DNA of 46,600 nt from a virus. The stretch lies in the IMG/VR virus record IMGVR_UViG_3300037840_000088, positions 1-46,600 of that record; one strand, given 5' to 3'. Shown in pieces: positions 1-10,588 of this stretch (the first letter of the stretch is position 1; the number at the start of each line of letters is the position of its first letter). The position numbers and the translations under genes are program-made. The notes beneath the pieces were generated by a model. The model searched no databases. It was not told the DNA's origin and saw only the letters and a program-made list of their open reading frames with translations.

Positions 1-127
1 GACGATCCTCGCGATCTCAACCGCGACGCCGGCCGTCATGCAGATTGGCACCGCGGAAACATGGTCGACCGGCGATCAGGTTTTCATTCAGTTTGACCAG
101 GCGTCGGCGATCGGCCCGGCGGCAGGG
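1..127. repeat. Terminal direct repeat, left copy
   Basis: These 127 bases are identical to 46474-46600. The repeat falls in the middle of the tail nozzle gene, whose frame continues without a break across the junction. The length of 127 equals a common maximum k-mer of short-read assemblers, so I read it as the overlap of a circular assembly graph rather than a natural genome end. Confidence 0.95.
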
Positions 128-2458
128 CTCGGAGCTCCTCGCCTCTTAACTTTGACCCGGATCGATAGTACGCACTATTCGCTCACCGATGGCGTGACGG
201 GTTCCTCAATCAACGGCGCAGCACTCAATTATGTGAACTCGGCGGCCGATAGCGTCTTCCATATTACGCAAATCCCGCTGCCTTACACGTCGCTCGCCGA
301 TCTACAGGCGGTGCGCGTGGTTAAGGCTGACAGCCTGGCACTGCTGTTGCATAAGAACTACACGCCGCAGGCACTTTACTGGGGTGGGGCTGGGTTCACA
401 CTGACGAGTGGGGCGGGCATTCAGGCGTGGGATGGCCCATACCTCGACCCGTTCCTGGGCTCTGCGGAGAGCCAGCAGGGGGTCAGCAGCGGCGTGGTGG
501 GGTCGTGGACTGGCAGCTCTACCTCGACTTTTACGCTCTCTGACGGTTCCTACACATTCACCAGCGCCGATGTCGGCAAGCTCCTCCGGCTGTTTTCGCA
601 GCCGCCGGCCTGGGACCAGACGCTAGATTACGGAACGCTCACGCCGCCGGGGGCGGGCAATCGCTACGTGACGTTTGGTGGCTCGTTCTGGTTCTATCAG
701 GACAGCTCTTTCGACACGAGCCACCAATCGCAGGGCGTGCCGCCAGGGCAGTCCTACATCGTCAACGACAGCGGCAAGACCTACACGGTGGTTCCCTGGC
801 AGCCGGCGCCCTATGCCGGCAACTGGAACTACGCGGTGATTACGGCGGTCAACAGCGGCACGCAGGTTGCGATAACGTATCTTCTCAGCGTGGTGTCCTA
901 TCCCGGAAACTACTATCTGACGGCCGACATCTGGCAGCTCGGGCTCTACGGGCCAGGATCATATCCGGCCTGTGGGAGTTACCATGAAGGGCGGCTGTTC
1001 CTCGGCGGCACGACGCCGAACCGGGATGATGCCAGCGTTGCCGACAGCCTCGATATGCAGAAGGTTGCGACGGCTGGAGGTATCGTGCCGGCAAACGCTT
1101 TCTCGCCGACCGACCGGCTTGGGAACGTTGGCGACGCCAACGCTATCGCGATGGTCTCGAACGATGACGAGATCAATACGACGCAGTGGTTTGCACCAAA
1201 TGCGATCGGGGTTACGGCGGGCACGGCCGGCGGCGAGTTTCTTATCAACGCTTCGGCGCTCAATGACCCCCTGGCGCCGACGACGGTTCAGGTTCACAAG
1301 AATACCAAATTCAAGTCATCGCTGGCGGAGCCGCTGCGGATCGGTGCGGTGATCCTCTTTGTCCAGTTGTTCGGCCGGCGGGTGATGGAATATTTCGCCG
1401 ACGCCTTCACTCGGGCGCTGACGGCCCGGCATCTCAACGAGTATTCCGGCCACCTGGCGCAGGCGGGGATTGCCGAGATCAAGTACCAGGAAGAGCGCAC
1501 GCCGATCGTGTGGGCGCGGCGCAACGATAACGCTTTGGTCGGCTGTACCTACCGGCGCGTCTCGCAGTTCGCCGCGGAACCGCCGTTGTTCACCGCCTGG
1601 CACGAGCACAGCCACGGCTTCGGCAATGCGATCGAAAGTATCTGCACGGGGCCGAACCCGGCAGGCACGATCGACTGCCTGGTGGCGATGACCAAAGACC
1701 CGATCACCGGCTACCGTGATCTGCAGTTCATGGCGTCGGTGTTCGAAGAAGGTTTTCTGTTACCGGCGGCGATGCATATCGATGGCGCGATGCTCCCATC
1801 AGGCACCGATGCGGGTACGTCGACGATCACGTTCTATGGGCTCGCGGACTATGCTGGCAAAACGGTGACGGCTTGGATCGCCGGACTTGACTGTGGGGAT
1901 CACGTCGTCTCGGCGACGGGCTCGATCACGATCCCGTATGGCTCCGATCCTGACGGGTTGCTGACCGAGGCATATCTGCAGGGGGTCAGCAATACCGGCG
2001 GTTGGCTCTATACGGCGCCGATCGACGTGACGATCGGCGGAGTGCTGACGCGCGTGAACGTACCGTGCGCCGTAGGTGCGACTTTTACGTCGCAGGGTCG
2101 CCGGCTGCCATCGCTTGCGCAGGAAGATAGCCGGACGACGACGGGGCCGGCGCTCGGCATGACCAAACGCGAGCACGCCTACACACTGCTGGTGGTCAAC
2201 ACCATTGGCGCTTCGGCCGTCGCGACGGCCGGGCTGACGATTGGTGGGAGCTTCGATCATCAGCAGCCGGTGATTTTCCAAGTGTCGCCGGAAGATCAGA
2301 CCCGGCTTTCGACCGTGCAGATGAAAACGGGGTGGCATGAAGACGTTCTCGACGCCACCTATACGATCGAGGGTGGTATTGCGTGGCAGATGACAAGGCC
2401 GTATCCTGCGACGATCGCCGCGGTGAGTGGCTTCGGCAAGACTGAGGAGCGCCAGTAG
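2..2458 (+). CDS. Tail nozzle protein (tail tubular protein B-like), 3' part
   Basis: This is the C-terminal portion of a protein that starts with GTG at 46142. Joining 46142-46473 to 1-2458 gives 2,790 nt, or 929 aa. The N-terminal part has the conserved pattern of podovirus tail nozzle proteins (FLGGEWSP, then GRIDLPEYRRA, then a short segment ending GAWTRRGGFF). The family forms the lower tail tube below the adaptor ring. The gene follows the tail adaptor gene and is followed, with a one-base TAGTG overlap, by an internal virion protein, the order seen in T7-like and related podoviruses. The first in-frame ATG at 38 is not the true start; it only looks so because the window is cut here. 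Confidence 0.85.
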   Translation, partial: TILAISTATPAVMQIGTAETWSTGDQVFIQFDQASAIGPAAGLGAPRLLTLTRIDSTHYSLTDGVTGSSINGAALNYVNSAADSVFHITQIPLPYTSLADLQAVRVVKADSLALLLHKNYTPQALYWGGAGFTLTSGAGIQAWDGPYLDPFLGSAESQQGVSSGVVGSWTGSSTSTFTLSDGSYTFTSADVGKLLRLFSQPPAWDQTLDYGTLTPPGAGNRYVTFGGSFWFYQDSSFDTSHQSQGVPPGQSYIVNDSGKTYTVVPWQPAPYAGNWNYAVITAVNSGTQVAITYLLSVVSYPGNYYLTADIWQLGLYGPGSYPACGSYHEGRLFLGGTTPNRDDASVADSLDMQKVATAGGIVPANAFSPTDRLGNVGDANAIAMVSNDDEINTTQWFAPNAIGVTAGTAGGEFLINASALNDPLAPTTVQVHKNTKFKSSLAEPLRIGAVILFVQLFGRRVMEYFADAFTRALTARHLNEYSGHLAQAGIAEIKYQEERTPIVWARRNDNALVGCTYRRVSQFAAEPPLFTAWHEHSHGFGNAIESICTGPNPAGTIDCLVAMTKDPITGYRDLQFMASVFEEGFLLPAAMHIDGAMLPSGTDAGTSTITFYGLADYAGKTVTAWIAGLDCGDHVVSATGSITIPYGSDPDGLLTEAYLQGVSNTGGWLYTAPIDVTIGGVLTRVNVPCAVGATFTSQGRRLPSLAQEDSRTTTGPALGMTKREHAYTLLVVNTIGASAVATAGLTIGGSFDHQQPVIFQVSPEDQTRLSTVQMKTGWHEDVLDATYTIEGGIAWQMTRPYPATIAAVSGFGKTEERQ

Positions 2459-3003
2459 TGTCGTGGGATGCGCTGGAAGGCAATGGCGGTGATGTAAACC
2501 CCGGTAGCGGCGCCGGCTCTAGCTGGATGCCGAGCGCGTCCACGCTGACTTCGCTCGGCACCGCGGCTGGAGATTTTGGCGGCTTATTCCAAGGTTTCCA
2601 GCAGGCGAAGGCATATGACGCCGAGGCCAATCTCTATGAGATGGGCGCGTCCAGCGCGCGCAATTCGGCGATGGCGGCCGGTGAAGTCGGCAAGATCGAG
2701 GAGTTTCAGTTGCAGCGGAAGGTCGGACTGAGCGAGAGCGCGACGCGCGCCGGAGCTGCCAGCAACGGCCTGGCCGAGAGTGGCAGTGTCGGCGATATCC
2801 TGCGCGAGAGTGCGATGCAGGGCCACCAGGCAAACCAGAACATCATGTATTCGACCGAGCTGAAGGTTGACCAGTTTGACGAGCAGGCGCACGCGGCTGA
2901 AATGCAAGCCAGCGCAGCGAGAACCGCGGCCTCCGGGGCGATCACCGGAGGCATTATCAAGGGTATAACCGGGGTTGCCCAAATTGCTTCGATGATGGCG
3001 TAA
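2458..3003 (+). CDS. Internal virion protein (T7 gp14-like by position and composition)
   Basis: 181 aa, GTG start overlapping the upstream TAG by one base, with GAGGAG about nine bases upstream. The protein is Ala/Ser/Gly/Gln-rich with long predicted helices (a stretch near residues 45-100 rich in Ala and Glu) and a hydrophobic glycine-rich C-terminus (about residues 155-181). T7 gp14-type internal core proteins have this size, composition and place directly after the tail nozzle gene, and are ejected into the host envelope during infection. Sequence identity to gp14 is not claimed; the assignment rests on context and composition. It ends with TAATG coupling to the next gene. Confidence 0.6.
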   Translation: MSWDALEGNGGDVNPGSGAGSSWMPSASTLTSLGTAAGDFGGLFQGFQQAKAYDAEANLYEMGASSARNSAMAAGEVGKIEEFQLQRKVGLSESATRAGAASNGLAESGSVGDILRESAMQGHQANQNIMYSTELKVDQFDEQAHAAEMQASAARTAASGAITGGIIKGITGVAQIASMMA

Positions 3004-5024
3004 TGGCTACGCTTCCGGTCTATTCTGACACGACGCCGCCGCAGCTTCCCGGCAACATCGGCACGGAGAGCGATATCTCGGCCGCGCGCCGGGTTGGGCC
3101 ACTGTTGCGCGAGGGCGGTGACGCGATAGCTGGCGCCCTCGGCATGGCCGGCCGCCAAGTTGACGAGTACCTGAAAAAGCGCGAGGACGATCAGACGGCC
3201 AAGGAAATCGGCCAAGGCCATCTGCTGATCGCGCAGATACAGACGAGCCATGTCGACCAGCTCCACCAGGCGACAGCCAAGGCCGATCCGAACGATGTGG
3301 CGGCGATCGGTCAGCAATTCGTCACGGATGCGCTGGAGCCCGACCGCGAGACGTTCCTCAGCAAGTTCACCACCCCGGCCTCGCGCAAGTGGGCCGAGGA
3401 AGCCTACGGCCAGTACGAGGGCCGGGCCATCGAGCGCATCGCCAGCGACGGGACGATCGCGGCCGGCGCCGCGGCGATCATCAATGCCGACAAGACGCTG
3501 AACCTGCTCTCGAACAACGCGGTCAAGGAACCTGGCACGATCCAGCAGGGTATCGATACCTGGCTCTCGGGGATCGAAGGGCTGAAGCAGAACCCGCGCC
3601 TTGATGCCGAGCAGCGGGCAAAGCTCGACGAGTTTGGTCAGAAAGGTACGCAGTCGATCGTCTTCGCGGGGATCAAGTCGGCGATCGAGCGGGAGCCGAC
3701 ATCAGGGATCGCCAGGCTCAATGACGTGCTGGCCAAGCACCCGGATTGGCTGACCGGCGCTCAGACGGTCGAGCTGCAGAAATCCGCTGAGGTGCAGACC
3801 AAAATGACGATCGCGCAGCAACGCGCGGATCGGGCTGAGAATGACCGGATCAACCGGCAGAACTTCGACGCCGCTGCCTCCGACTGGATTTCCAAGACGA
3901 CCGATGCGCAGGGCCATCCGACGATTGGGCCGGAGGCTTATCAGCGGTTCGGGCAGATCGCGCACATGCCTGGCGCGGAGCCGGGGATGCTGAACACGAT
4001 GCTCGGCCTCGCTAATCGGACGCAGCTACAGCTCGATGGCGGGTCGCCGACGCTGACTAATCCGACAGTTCGGGAAGATTTCCGCCAGCGGATGTTCCTT
4101 GGCCCCGATGATCCCAAGCAATTGACGGTGCCGCAAATCGTGCAGGCACAGATCGACGGGCAGTTGAGCGATAAAGACGCGCAGATGTTCCGCACGGGCG
4201 TCGATGAGCTTGCCAAGAACCCGCAGCGCGCCGACGAGATGAAGCAGCTCGACGAGTTCCTCAAGTCAGGTAGCACACCTGGTGTCACGAACCCGCAAAA
4301 CTACTACGAGTTCAAGCAGCAGAAGACCCAGCAATTCCTTACCGGGCTGCGTTCCGGTATTCCGGCCAAGGAACTGCTCGACCCTGAGAGCAAGGATTTT
4401 ATCGGCTTTGCGACCCAAGAGCAGTTGAGCGCCAACGCGATCCACCCGGCGCAAGAAGCGGCGCCGCTGACGGCGATCCGTGCTCAGCTTTCTTCCGCGG
4501 TCGACCGCGCTGTGCAGATCACCACGATGAAGCAGCGTGGCGATGATGACGACGCGATCAACGATATCTTGCGCAAGAATGGCGTAACGGGCGTCGACGT
4601 GAAGGACACGGCTTGGTGCGCGGCGTTGGTCAATGCGACTTTGAAAGAAGTGGGGATTACCGGGACGGGCGATCAGCGCGCCGAGAGCTTTAAGACGTGG
4701 GGGTTCCCAATTAGCGCATCGAACGTGCAGAAGGGTGACGTGTTCTATACACCGGCCGCAGGCTATACCGGTCATGTTGGCTTTGTGACCGGGGCGGCGC
4801 CGCGAATGAATAATGGCGTGCTGCAGGTTCAGGTGGTCTCCAGTCATCTCAAGGGTGACCCGGCGAACCCCGGTGGCGTCGAGTGGCGCAACGCCGCAGG
4901 CATGATCTTCCGCCGAGCGCAGCCGCCGCTCGATCAGATAAAACCGGGGATGCTAAGCCGGGTGTGGAGCTCTATGACGGGCTACGGGCCAGATCAGACG
5001 ACGCCGCCGACTGGGGATGAGTAA
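3003..5024 (+). CDS. Internal virion protein with C-terminal NlpC/P60-like peptidoglycan hydrolase domain
   Basis: 673 aa, ATG start overlapping the upstream TAA. Residues 1 to about 500 are charged and helix-rich, without a family I can name, fitting an ejected core protein of the T7 gp15 type. The C-terminal 120 residues have the pattern of the TIGR02594/NlpC-P60 cysteine peptidase group: DTAWCAALVN with probable nucleophile Cys539, KGDVFY, then GHVGFVTG with probable His591. Such enzymes cut peptidoglycan peptides. Placed on an internal virion protein, this suggests local cell-wall opening during genome entry, distinct from the lysis endolysin at 12560-13366. The position between a gp14-like and a very large core protein supports an ejection role. 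Confidence 0.7.
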   Translation: MATLPVYSDTTPPQLPGNIGTESDISAARRVGPLLREGGDAIAGALGMAGRQVDEYLKKREDDQTAKEIGQGHLLIAQIQTSHVDQLHQATAKADPNDVAAIGQQFVTDALEPDRETFLSKFTTPASRKWAEEAYGQYEGRAIERIASDGTIAAGAAAIINADKTLNLLSNNAVKEPGTIQQGIDTWLSGIEGLKQNPRLDAEQRAKLDEFGQKGTQSIVFAGIKSAIEREPTSGIARLNDVLAKHPDWLTGAQTVELQKSAEVQTKMTIAQQRADRAENDRINRQNFDAAASDWISKTTDAQGHPTIGPEAYQRFGQIAHMPGAEPGMLNTMLGLANRTQLQLDGGSPTLTNPTVREDFRQRMFLGPDDPKQLTVPQIVQAQIDGQLSDKDAQMFRTGVDELAKNPQRADEMKQLDEFLKSGSTPGVTNPQNYYEFKQQKTQQFLTGLRSGIPAKELLDPESKDFIGFATQEQLSANAIHPAQEAAPLTAIRAQLSSAVDRAVQITTMKQRGDDDDAINDILRKNGVTGVDVKDTAWCAALVNATLKEVGITGTGDQRAESFKTWGFPISASNVQKGDVFYTPAAGYTGHVGFVTGAAPRMNNGVLQVQVVSSHLKGDPANPGGVEWRNAAGMIFRRAQPPLDQIKPGMLSRVWSSMTGYGPDQTTPPTGDE

Positions 5025-8000
5025 TGGCTGACGACCTGATCCCCGGTGGAGCTACGATCGTTCCACCTCCGTCGGTGCCGGCGCATGACGTGCAGGCGAC
5101 CGCGCGCTACGTCGGGCACGATTGGGATGCTATCCACGATTACGAAGCCTCGATGCACCTGGCCGGCGACCAGGCGGGCTATTCACCACGGGAGATCGAC
5201 GATCATCTCGGGTGGCCCGACCCGCAGCCGTTTCACGATCGCACGGAGGGGCAATGGAGCGGGCGGTTGGCTGCTGACCCGACGATCGCCGATGTGCTGA
5301 AGCCGGATGCGACCCCGCCGCAAGATTTCGGCGGCTCTGACATGCGGATCGATTACGCGCAGGCATTGATCGATGGCCACACGCAGGGCGCCGACGACTT
5401 CGCGCAGCGCTATACCGGCATACTGGCGCAGCAGACCGGCGATCCGAATGACGGTTCGGTCTTGCCGGAGAAACAGGCAGCCGCGGTCGCGGTCGGCCAA
5501 CAGATCGCGCGCACGCTGCCGTCAGCCGATCTGTTTACCGATATGGCTATTGGGCTGACGCACTCGGCCGACCTTCCGGTGACGCCGCAGACGATTGCCA
5601 ACACACGCGCCAACTTGATCGAGCAATGGGCGAACAGCGGGGACCAGATACAGACGATCTTCGACACGGCGCAGGCGAACCCGGAGCTTCGTGACAAGTT
5701 GACGCAACCTGTGCTGGCTCCGAGCGCCAATTTAGGCGAGGTGCTCTCACACGTCTTCCAGACTACCAAGGAAGGATTTGCTCAGGGGTTCGAGGGCTCG
5801 ATCGCGACGAAGACGACAGCGGAGTGGGGAAAGTTCTGGACTGGCTTCGACGAGAAGCTAGGCACCACGCCAGGTACGCCGATGTGGGCGGTGAACCGGC
5901 TTATTGGGATCGCGGGAGTTGGTGGCCTCGGGTATGTCGACGCGGCATTTCGTCTCCCAATGGCGACGCTCTTTGGTCTGGCGGGTACGGCGCGCGGCCT
6001 TCTCGACGAAGTTGGGATCAAGGATGATCTGCTCGACCAGACGATGCGAGAGCTGGTTATGCCGGCCCTCGCTGAGATGGGCGGCCGGGGCGGGGCGCCG
6101 CTGCGCGTGCCGGATATGCAGTTTCGTGTCGTCGACCCGTTAAAACCGCCTGCGGAGGCCGTACAGACGCTTCCCGGTGAGCGCGCCTTCACGCCCAATG
6201 AAGTTCTACATGAGGCCGCGCAGGGCGCTACGCGCGGGGAGAAGCCGGTTCTGCCGGAAAGCTCTACCATAGAGCCGGCTGCGGTCGAGGAGCTGTCTAA
6301 GGGCTACGACGCTGCGACGGCGCTATGGGGCAAGCTGACCGAGATGCACTCAGGCGTGAGCCTGCCCGACGCCTGGCGTGGCCTACAGCAGCTCTGGCGG
6401 GGACCGGAGGGTATGATTGAGGCCGCAGCGAAGTCGGCTGCAAAGGATTACGAACAGGGGTTGATCCGTCGCTACCGTGGCATGGCCGACCGCGAGATCG
6501 CTGCTCACTTCAATTCGCTGGAGGAGTTCCGGGCGGCGATCAATGAGCATATGCCAGATTTCGCGCGCTGGGTACGGATGGGGCCGATGAAGCCCGAGGG
6601 TCCGGTGCCAGTCATTATGGACCTCTACAATTTCATGGAGGGCCGATCGGTCGGGGCAACTCTCCATCCCGATAGTCCGCTTGCTCAGGTGGCCGACGCG
6701 CTCCGCGTGGTTCACGAGAGCGTGCGCAAGCAGATCGAGGAGTACGCCCCTGACATGGGCAGCTTCATCGATGACTACGTGCGGCATTTGTGGACGAACC
6801 CGCTGGAAGCGCAGCGCACCTTCGGCGCCGGGCGGCAGGGCTCTGGCGCCAGCCTCAACAAGCGATCGATCCCCACCATTTCGGAAGGTCTTGACCGCGG
6901 GCTGATGCCAAAAATTCTCGACCCGATCGAGAACACGCTGCACTACACGGCCGGGATGCTGCGGTTCATCGCGGCCCGCAAAATTCTGGATGAGAGCCGT
7001 GAGGCGGGTTACGTCAAGTATAGCACCAGCGGGGCGCCGGAGCCTGGCTGGGTAGCTCTCAAGGGGGCGGCCTCCGTGCTGCCGGCCGGCGAAGGTCTCC
7101 AGCGCGCCTACGCAGCGCCGGGAGCTGCGGCGCCATACAACAACTGGATCGGCCGCGGTATCTACGACTGGTCGAACCCGGCGTTCGGCACGATTTACGA
7201 AAAGCTGCAGGCAGCCTCCAACGCGATGACCGCACTCCGGCTTGCACTCTCCGGCTACCATGCGCTCAATACTGCCAAAGAAACGATGGTCGCGCAGCTC
7301 GCGCTCGGCATCGGAGAAGTCGGCCCTCGTGGTGATCTGATCGCTGGACTACGCGGCATGGGCTACGGCGCCTCGATGCTGCCGGGAGCTATTGACTATC
7401 TGGCGCGCGGGGCGGCGTTTCAGAAGAAATATCTTGACCTTGGAAATGATGATCCAATCGTCAAGTTGTTGACCGAGGCCGGATTTAATCCACTCGGTCG
7501 CTCGCAGCGTTATGCCGGCATTACGTCGCCAGATGTGCAAATGGCGGCCCGTGGCGCGAGCTTCATGCAGATGGTTCGCCGGCATTCGTTGGGTTGGACA
7601 CTCGCCGAGGAGGGTCGGCGGATCGGAGGCAGCGAGGAGGAGAGCTTTCTTAAGCGCGGTGTGCTGGCGCCAGGGCGTGCGGCCGGGTTTGCAGTCCACC
7701 AGTTCGAGCGCATCCTCGATGCGGTTAACGCTCCGCTATTCAATGTAGCCATCCCGAAGATCAAGGCCGGGGCTGCGTCGGCCGAGCTTGAGCAATGGTT
7801 GCGGCGTAATCCGACTGCCACGCTGGAGGAACAACGCGGAGCTGCCCGCAGGATTTCCGACAGCATCGATGATCGCTTCGGAGAACTGAACCAGGATAAT
7901 CTTTTCTGGCCGCGGGCGATGAAGCAGGCGCTCAACCTTTTCACGATATCGGTGGGCTGGGAGTATGGAACCCTGCGCGCTTACGGCGGCGGGGCCAAGG

Positions 8001-8641
8001 ACGTGCTCGGCGGTGATCTGACCTCGGCTCGCGCTCGCTGGCTCATGGCATTCCCGATGATTATGGCGTTGACAAACTCGATTTATCAATACCTTCACAC
8101 TGGGCAGTTGCCTCAGCAGATGAAGGATTTGGTGCTGCCGAAGACGGGTGGAACCTACACCGACAAGTATGGCTCCGTGCCGGAGCGCGTTCTGGCGCCA
8201 GGGTATGAGGGTTTCGCAGCGCAGACGTACAAGTCGATCTTCAACGTGCCCGATGCCGGGCAAATGGATATCCCCGGCAACCTGGCAGATCAAACTCTCA
8301 ACAAGTTGCCGCCAATGTGGCAGATGGTCAGGACGTGGATACGTGGGCAAGACCCGATCGGGCATCACATCGCCAACGAGCCACCGTTTCAGGCGTGGGG
8401 TCTTCCGCCAGGTTACGCGAATTGGGCGCGCTATATGCTCAAGGAGCTGACGCCGATCGCCGCCGAGAACCAGATGGACTTGCGGCCGGGGACGCACGTC
8501 AACCGGGCTGAGCGGTGGCTTGGCTTCCGGCCGGCGGGCCAGTTCTTCCAAGACCCGGAGGGCGCGGCCGCGGGGCTCGCGACGCATGAGCGCACCCTGC
8601 AACGGCAGGAGCGCACGCGGGCGCTGAGAGAGCAGCAATGA
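5024..8641 (+). CDS. Very large internal virion (ejection) protein, T7 gp16-like by position
   Basis: 1,205 aa, ATG at the TAATG junction with the preceding gene. It is the largest gene of the genome. The sequence is mostly soluble and helical, with Gly/Ala-rich hydrophobic stretches near residues 285-325 and 735-785 that could insert in a membrane. I see no lytic transglycosylase catalytic pattern, unlike T7 gp16; the wall hydrolase is on the previous protein instead. In podoviruses the largest gene after the tail nozzle normally encodes the ejected protein that forms a channel across the cell envelope. It ends with an ATGA overlap into the collagen-like fibre gene. Function is inferred from size and context. 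Confidence 0.6.
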   Translation: MADDLIPGGATIVPPPSVPAHDVQATARYVGHDWDAIHDYEASMHLAGDQAGYSPREIDDHLGWPDPQPFHDRTEGQWSGRLAADPTIADVLKPDATPPQDFGGSDMRIDYAQALIDGHTQGADDFAQRYTGILAQQTGDPNDGSVLPEKQAAAVAVGQQIARTLPSADLFTDMAIGLTHSADLPVTPQTIANTRANLIEQWANSGDQIQTIFDTAQANPELRDKLTQPVLAPSANLGEVLSHVFQTTKEGFAQGFEGSIATKTTAEWGKFWTGFDEKLGTTPGTPMWAVNRLIGIAGVGGLGYVDAAFRLPMATLFGLAGTARGLLDEVGIKDDLLDQTMRELVMPALAEMGGRGGAPLRVPDMQFRVVDPLKPPAEAVQTLPGERAFTPNEVLHEAAQGATRGEKPVLPESSTIEPAAVEELSKGYDAATALWGKLTEMHSGVSLPDAWRGLQQLWRGPEGMIEAAAKSAAKDYEQGLIRRYRGMADREIAAHFNSLEEFRAAINEHMPDFARWVRMGPMKPEGPVPVIMDLYNFMEGRSVGATLHPDSPLAQVADALRVVHESVRKQIEEYAPDMGSFIDDYVRHLWTNPLEAQRTFGAGRQGSGASLNKRSIPTISEGLDRGLMPKILDPIENTLHYTAGMLRFIAARKILDESREAGYVKYSTSGAPEPGWVALKGAASVLPAGEGLQRAYAAPGAAAPYNNWIGRGIYDWSNPAFGTIYEKLQAASNAMTALRLALSGYHALNTAKETMVAQLALGIGEVGPRGDLIAGLRGMGYGASMLPGAIDYLARGAAFQKKYLDLGNDDPIVKLLTEAGFNPLGRSQRYAGITSPDVQMAARGASFMQMVRRHSLGWTLAEEGRRIGGSEEESFLKRGVLAPGRAAGFAVHQFERILDAVNAPLFNVAIPKIKAGAASAELEQWLRRNPTATLEEQRGAARRISDSIDDRFGELNQDNLFWPRAMKQALNLFTISVGWEYGTLRAYGGGAKDVLGGDLTSARARWLMAFPMIMALTNSIYQYLHTGQLPQQMKDLVLPKTGGTYTDKYGSVPERVLAPGYEGFAAQTYKSIFNVPDAGQMDIPGNLADQTLNKLPPMWQMVRTWIRGQDPIGHHIANEPPFQAWGLPPGYANWARYMLKELTPIAAENQMDLRPGTHVNRAERWLGFRPAGQFFQDPEGAAAGLATHERTLQRQERTRALREQQ

Positions 8642-9510
8642 TCGCGCGTCGCACCGTTCGCGGCATCCGTGATCCGACCCCCGGTGGCTATGTTATCGGC
8701 CGGGCCGCAGGGCGGTCGGCACAGCCGGGGCTCATCCCGCTGTCGGACTTGTCCAACGCGCTCGCCAACGCCAGCGGGGCGCCGACATCGGGCTCCTCCT
8801 CGACCGGCATCGGCACGCAGGGGGCTACTGGCGCGACAGGTTTGACCGGAGCCACCGGCGCAACCGGAGTAGTAGGGGTCACAGGCGCGACAGGTTTGAC
8901 CGGAGCCACCGGCGCAACCGGAGTAGTAGGGGTCACAGGCGCAACCGGGGTTGTGGGTGTCTCGGGAGCCACCGGCGCTACTGGACCAGCAAACCCCGCG
9001 TGGGTAGCCAAGGGCGATTTAATCCAAGGCGGCGCCGCGGCTTGGCAAGTCCTAGCGCCAGGGAGTGCTAACCAGGTGCTTCTTTCGGGCGGTGCTGGTG
9101 CGCTCAATTCGTGGGGGCAGGATAAGGCCGCCAATCTCAGCGACTACGCGACAGGATCATGGACGCCATCGGACCAAAGTGGCGCCAGCTTAAGTTTTAC
9201 TGGAGTGGACGCAGGGTACACTCGTATTGGTAATATGGTATTTGCATATTGCACTTTGCAGTATCCGGTAACTGCAAGCGGCGCTGTTGCGGTTATTGGT
9301 GGTCTGCCTTACACAGTGGCTAATCGCAGTGGTGCAGTTTTACCTCAACCCATAATATCGGCTAATATAAATACTCCAGGGGTTCTGCTCTATACAGTAA
9401 AAAATACTACAACATTTAAGATATATAATGAAAATACTCTTGCGTTTGTATTAAATTCGACGCTGAGTAATGACGCTTTTAATTTTGGAATTGTTTATCC
9501 AATAGCCTAG
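8638..9510 (+). CDS. Collagen-like tail fibre / adhesin
   Basis: 290 aa, ATG overlapping the upstream stop (ATGA). Residues 1-60 are a short head region. Residues about 61-118 are Gly-X-Y repeats with Thr in the third position (GATGATG, GLTGATG, GVVGVTG), a collagen-like trimeric stalk common in phage fibres. Residues 119-180 resemble the linker found after such stalks (KGDLIQG, then NQVLLSGG), and residues 180-290 form a probable beta-rich tip. The DNA of the last 300 bases is strikingly AT-rich with A/T third positions, unlike the stalk, which suggests that the receptor-binding tip was swapped in. The 3' end overlaps the convergent glycosyltransferase gene by 32 bases. Confidence 0.75.
   Translation: MIARRTVRGIRDPTPGGYVIGRAAGRSAQPGLIPLSDLSNALANASGAPTSGSSSTGIGTQGATGATGLTGATGATGVVGVTGATGLTGATGATGVVGVTGATGVVGVSGATGATGPANPAWVAKGDLIQGGAAAWQVLAPGSANQVLLSGGAGALNSWGQDKAANLSDYATGSWTPSDQSGASLSFTGVDAGYTRIGNMVFAYCTLQYPVTASGAVAVIGGLPYTVANRSGAVLPQPIISANINTPGVLLYTVKNTTTFKIYNENTLAFVLNSTLSNDAFNFGIVYPIA
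8830..8937 (+). repeat. 54-bp perfect tandem repeat in the collagen-like stalk
   Basis: Two consecutive identical 54-bp units (8830-8883 and 8884-8937) encode 18 residues, six Gly-X-Y triplets each; a third, diverged partial unit follows from 8938. Identity at the DNA level implies recent duplication or gene conversion. Copy number here could vary between isolates or be miscounted by short reads. Confidence 0.9.
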
Positions 9511-10588
9511 GATCGCCGGCATACCAGCCGCCGGAGCCATTGGTCAGGTTTACGATGTTGTCAAAATACTTAGCGTACCTTGGCCAAACTGCGCCCATCG
9601 TAAACTGCTGACCATGCGCATAATAGATGACCTTTGGGCTTAGCTTACCGACTTTCTCGACCGCTTCGCAGAAGTCCTTGAAGGTCCGGCAGCGATAGCC
9701 GGTTTCATCGTTATGATTGTGCTCGGTGAAGGCGCCCCAGTCGGTCGAGATCACCGGGGTTCCTGAGAGGAAGGCTTCGGCTTGGACGCCGCAGAACGGT
9801 TCAAGGAAGAGAGACGGCGCGAGAACCGCTCGCGCTCTTGAAAGAAGCTCACGCCGATCGCTAACCCCAACAACCCCGCGATCAGTAGGAAGACCGCCAG
9901 CGCCAACACAAACCAGCTCATGCTTGGTCGCCTCCGCTATCTGCCTGGCGATGTGAGTGCCCTTGCCTTCCCGGCAGCCGAAGTGCAGCAGGTAATCATC
10001 CTTCTCGGCCGAGAACGTGAAGTCGTCCGGGTCATAGTAGTTGGGGATCACCACGTCATACCAGGCGCTATTGAGATTGGCGTACTGAACATTCTGCATC
10101 CCGAGATAGGCGTGCAGTATCGAGTAGCTCTCGAACACCTTGAAGGGGGCGAAATAGGGACCGGGATAGCCGATGCCTGCCTCGACCACCAGAAGATCGG
10201 GGTGGTGTTCAGCGATGCCGGCGTGCGACCCGAAGTGACAAAGCAGGAAGTCACCCGGCCGCTTACGCTTTGCGATGGCCTTGGAGACGCGGCGGTTGAA
10301 CAGCATCGCCAAGTTGTGCGGGTTACCTTTCTCCGCGCCCCAGTTCTGTGGGAAGCCATCCGTGCGCCAATTGTGTGCGGGAAACGCCTTCATCTGCTCG
10401 ATAGCCTTGATGCAGACCACGTGCTCATCGCAGATCACGAAGTCTCGATCGCTACCATACATGAATACGGTATGCCCGGCGGCCTTGAGCATCTGACACA
10501 TGCGGATGATCTTGCCGGTGAACGCGCAGTTCGAGTTGTAAGCCGCATGGGCGACGGTGTGTGCGATGCCTGGGACGTGAAATCTCAT
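9479..10588 (-). CDS. GT-B fold glycosyltransferase (family 4-like)
   Basis: 369 aa, starting with ATG at 10588, which overlaps the end of the upstream small membrane protein gene. The C-terminal half has the donor-binding pattern of GT4-type enzymes: [12 protein letters not shown] near the start of the second Rossmann domain, then a hydrophobic strand ending [18 protein letters not shown], with the paired acidic residues Glu263 and Glu271, then [12 protein letters not shown]. Family members transfer a nucleotide-activated sugar to an acceptor. No signal peptide or membrane segment is visible, so it acts in the cytoplasm. Placed tail-to-tail with the fibre and at the end of the lysis/accessory operon, it could decorate virion protein, host glycan or DNA; the acceptor cannot be read from sequence. 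Confidence 0.8.
   Translation of the reverse strand: MRFHVPGIAHTVAHAAYNSNCAFTGKIIRMCQMLKAAGHTVFMYGSDRDFVICDEHVVCIKAIEQMKAFPAHNWRTDGFPQNWGAEKGNPHNLAMLFNRRVSKAIAKRKRPGDFLLCHFGSHAGIAEHHPDLLVVEAGIGYPGPYFAPFKVFESYSILHAYLGMQNVQYANLNSAWYDVVIPNYYDPDDFTFSAEKDDYLLHFGCREGKGTHIARQIAEATKHELVCVGAGGLPTDRGVVGVSDRRELLSRARAVLAPSLFLEPFCGVQAEAFLSGTPVISTDWGAFTEHNHNDETGYRCRTFKDFCEAVEKVGKLSPKVIYYAHGQQFTMGAVWPRYAKYFDNIVNLTNGSGGWYAGDPRLLDKQFQN

Noticed and set aside
1-127. Natural direct terminal repeat of the T7 kind
   Set aside because: It lies inside the tail nozzle gene and its length of 127 equals a usual assembler k-mer, so a circular assembly overlap is more likely; a collapsed assembly would rarely keep both natural copies.
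8638-9510. Diversity-generating retroelement acting on the fibre tip
   Set aside because: No reverse transcriptase and no template/variable repeat pair were found in the window.
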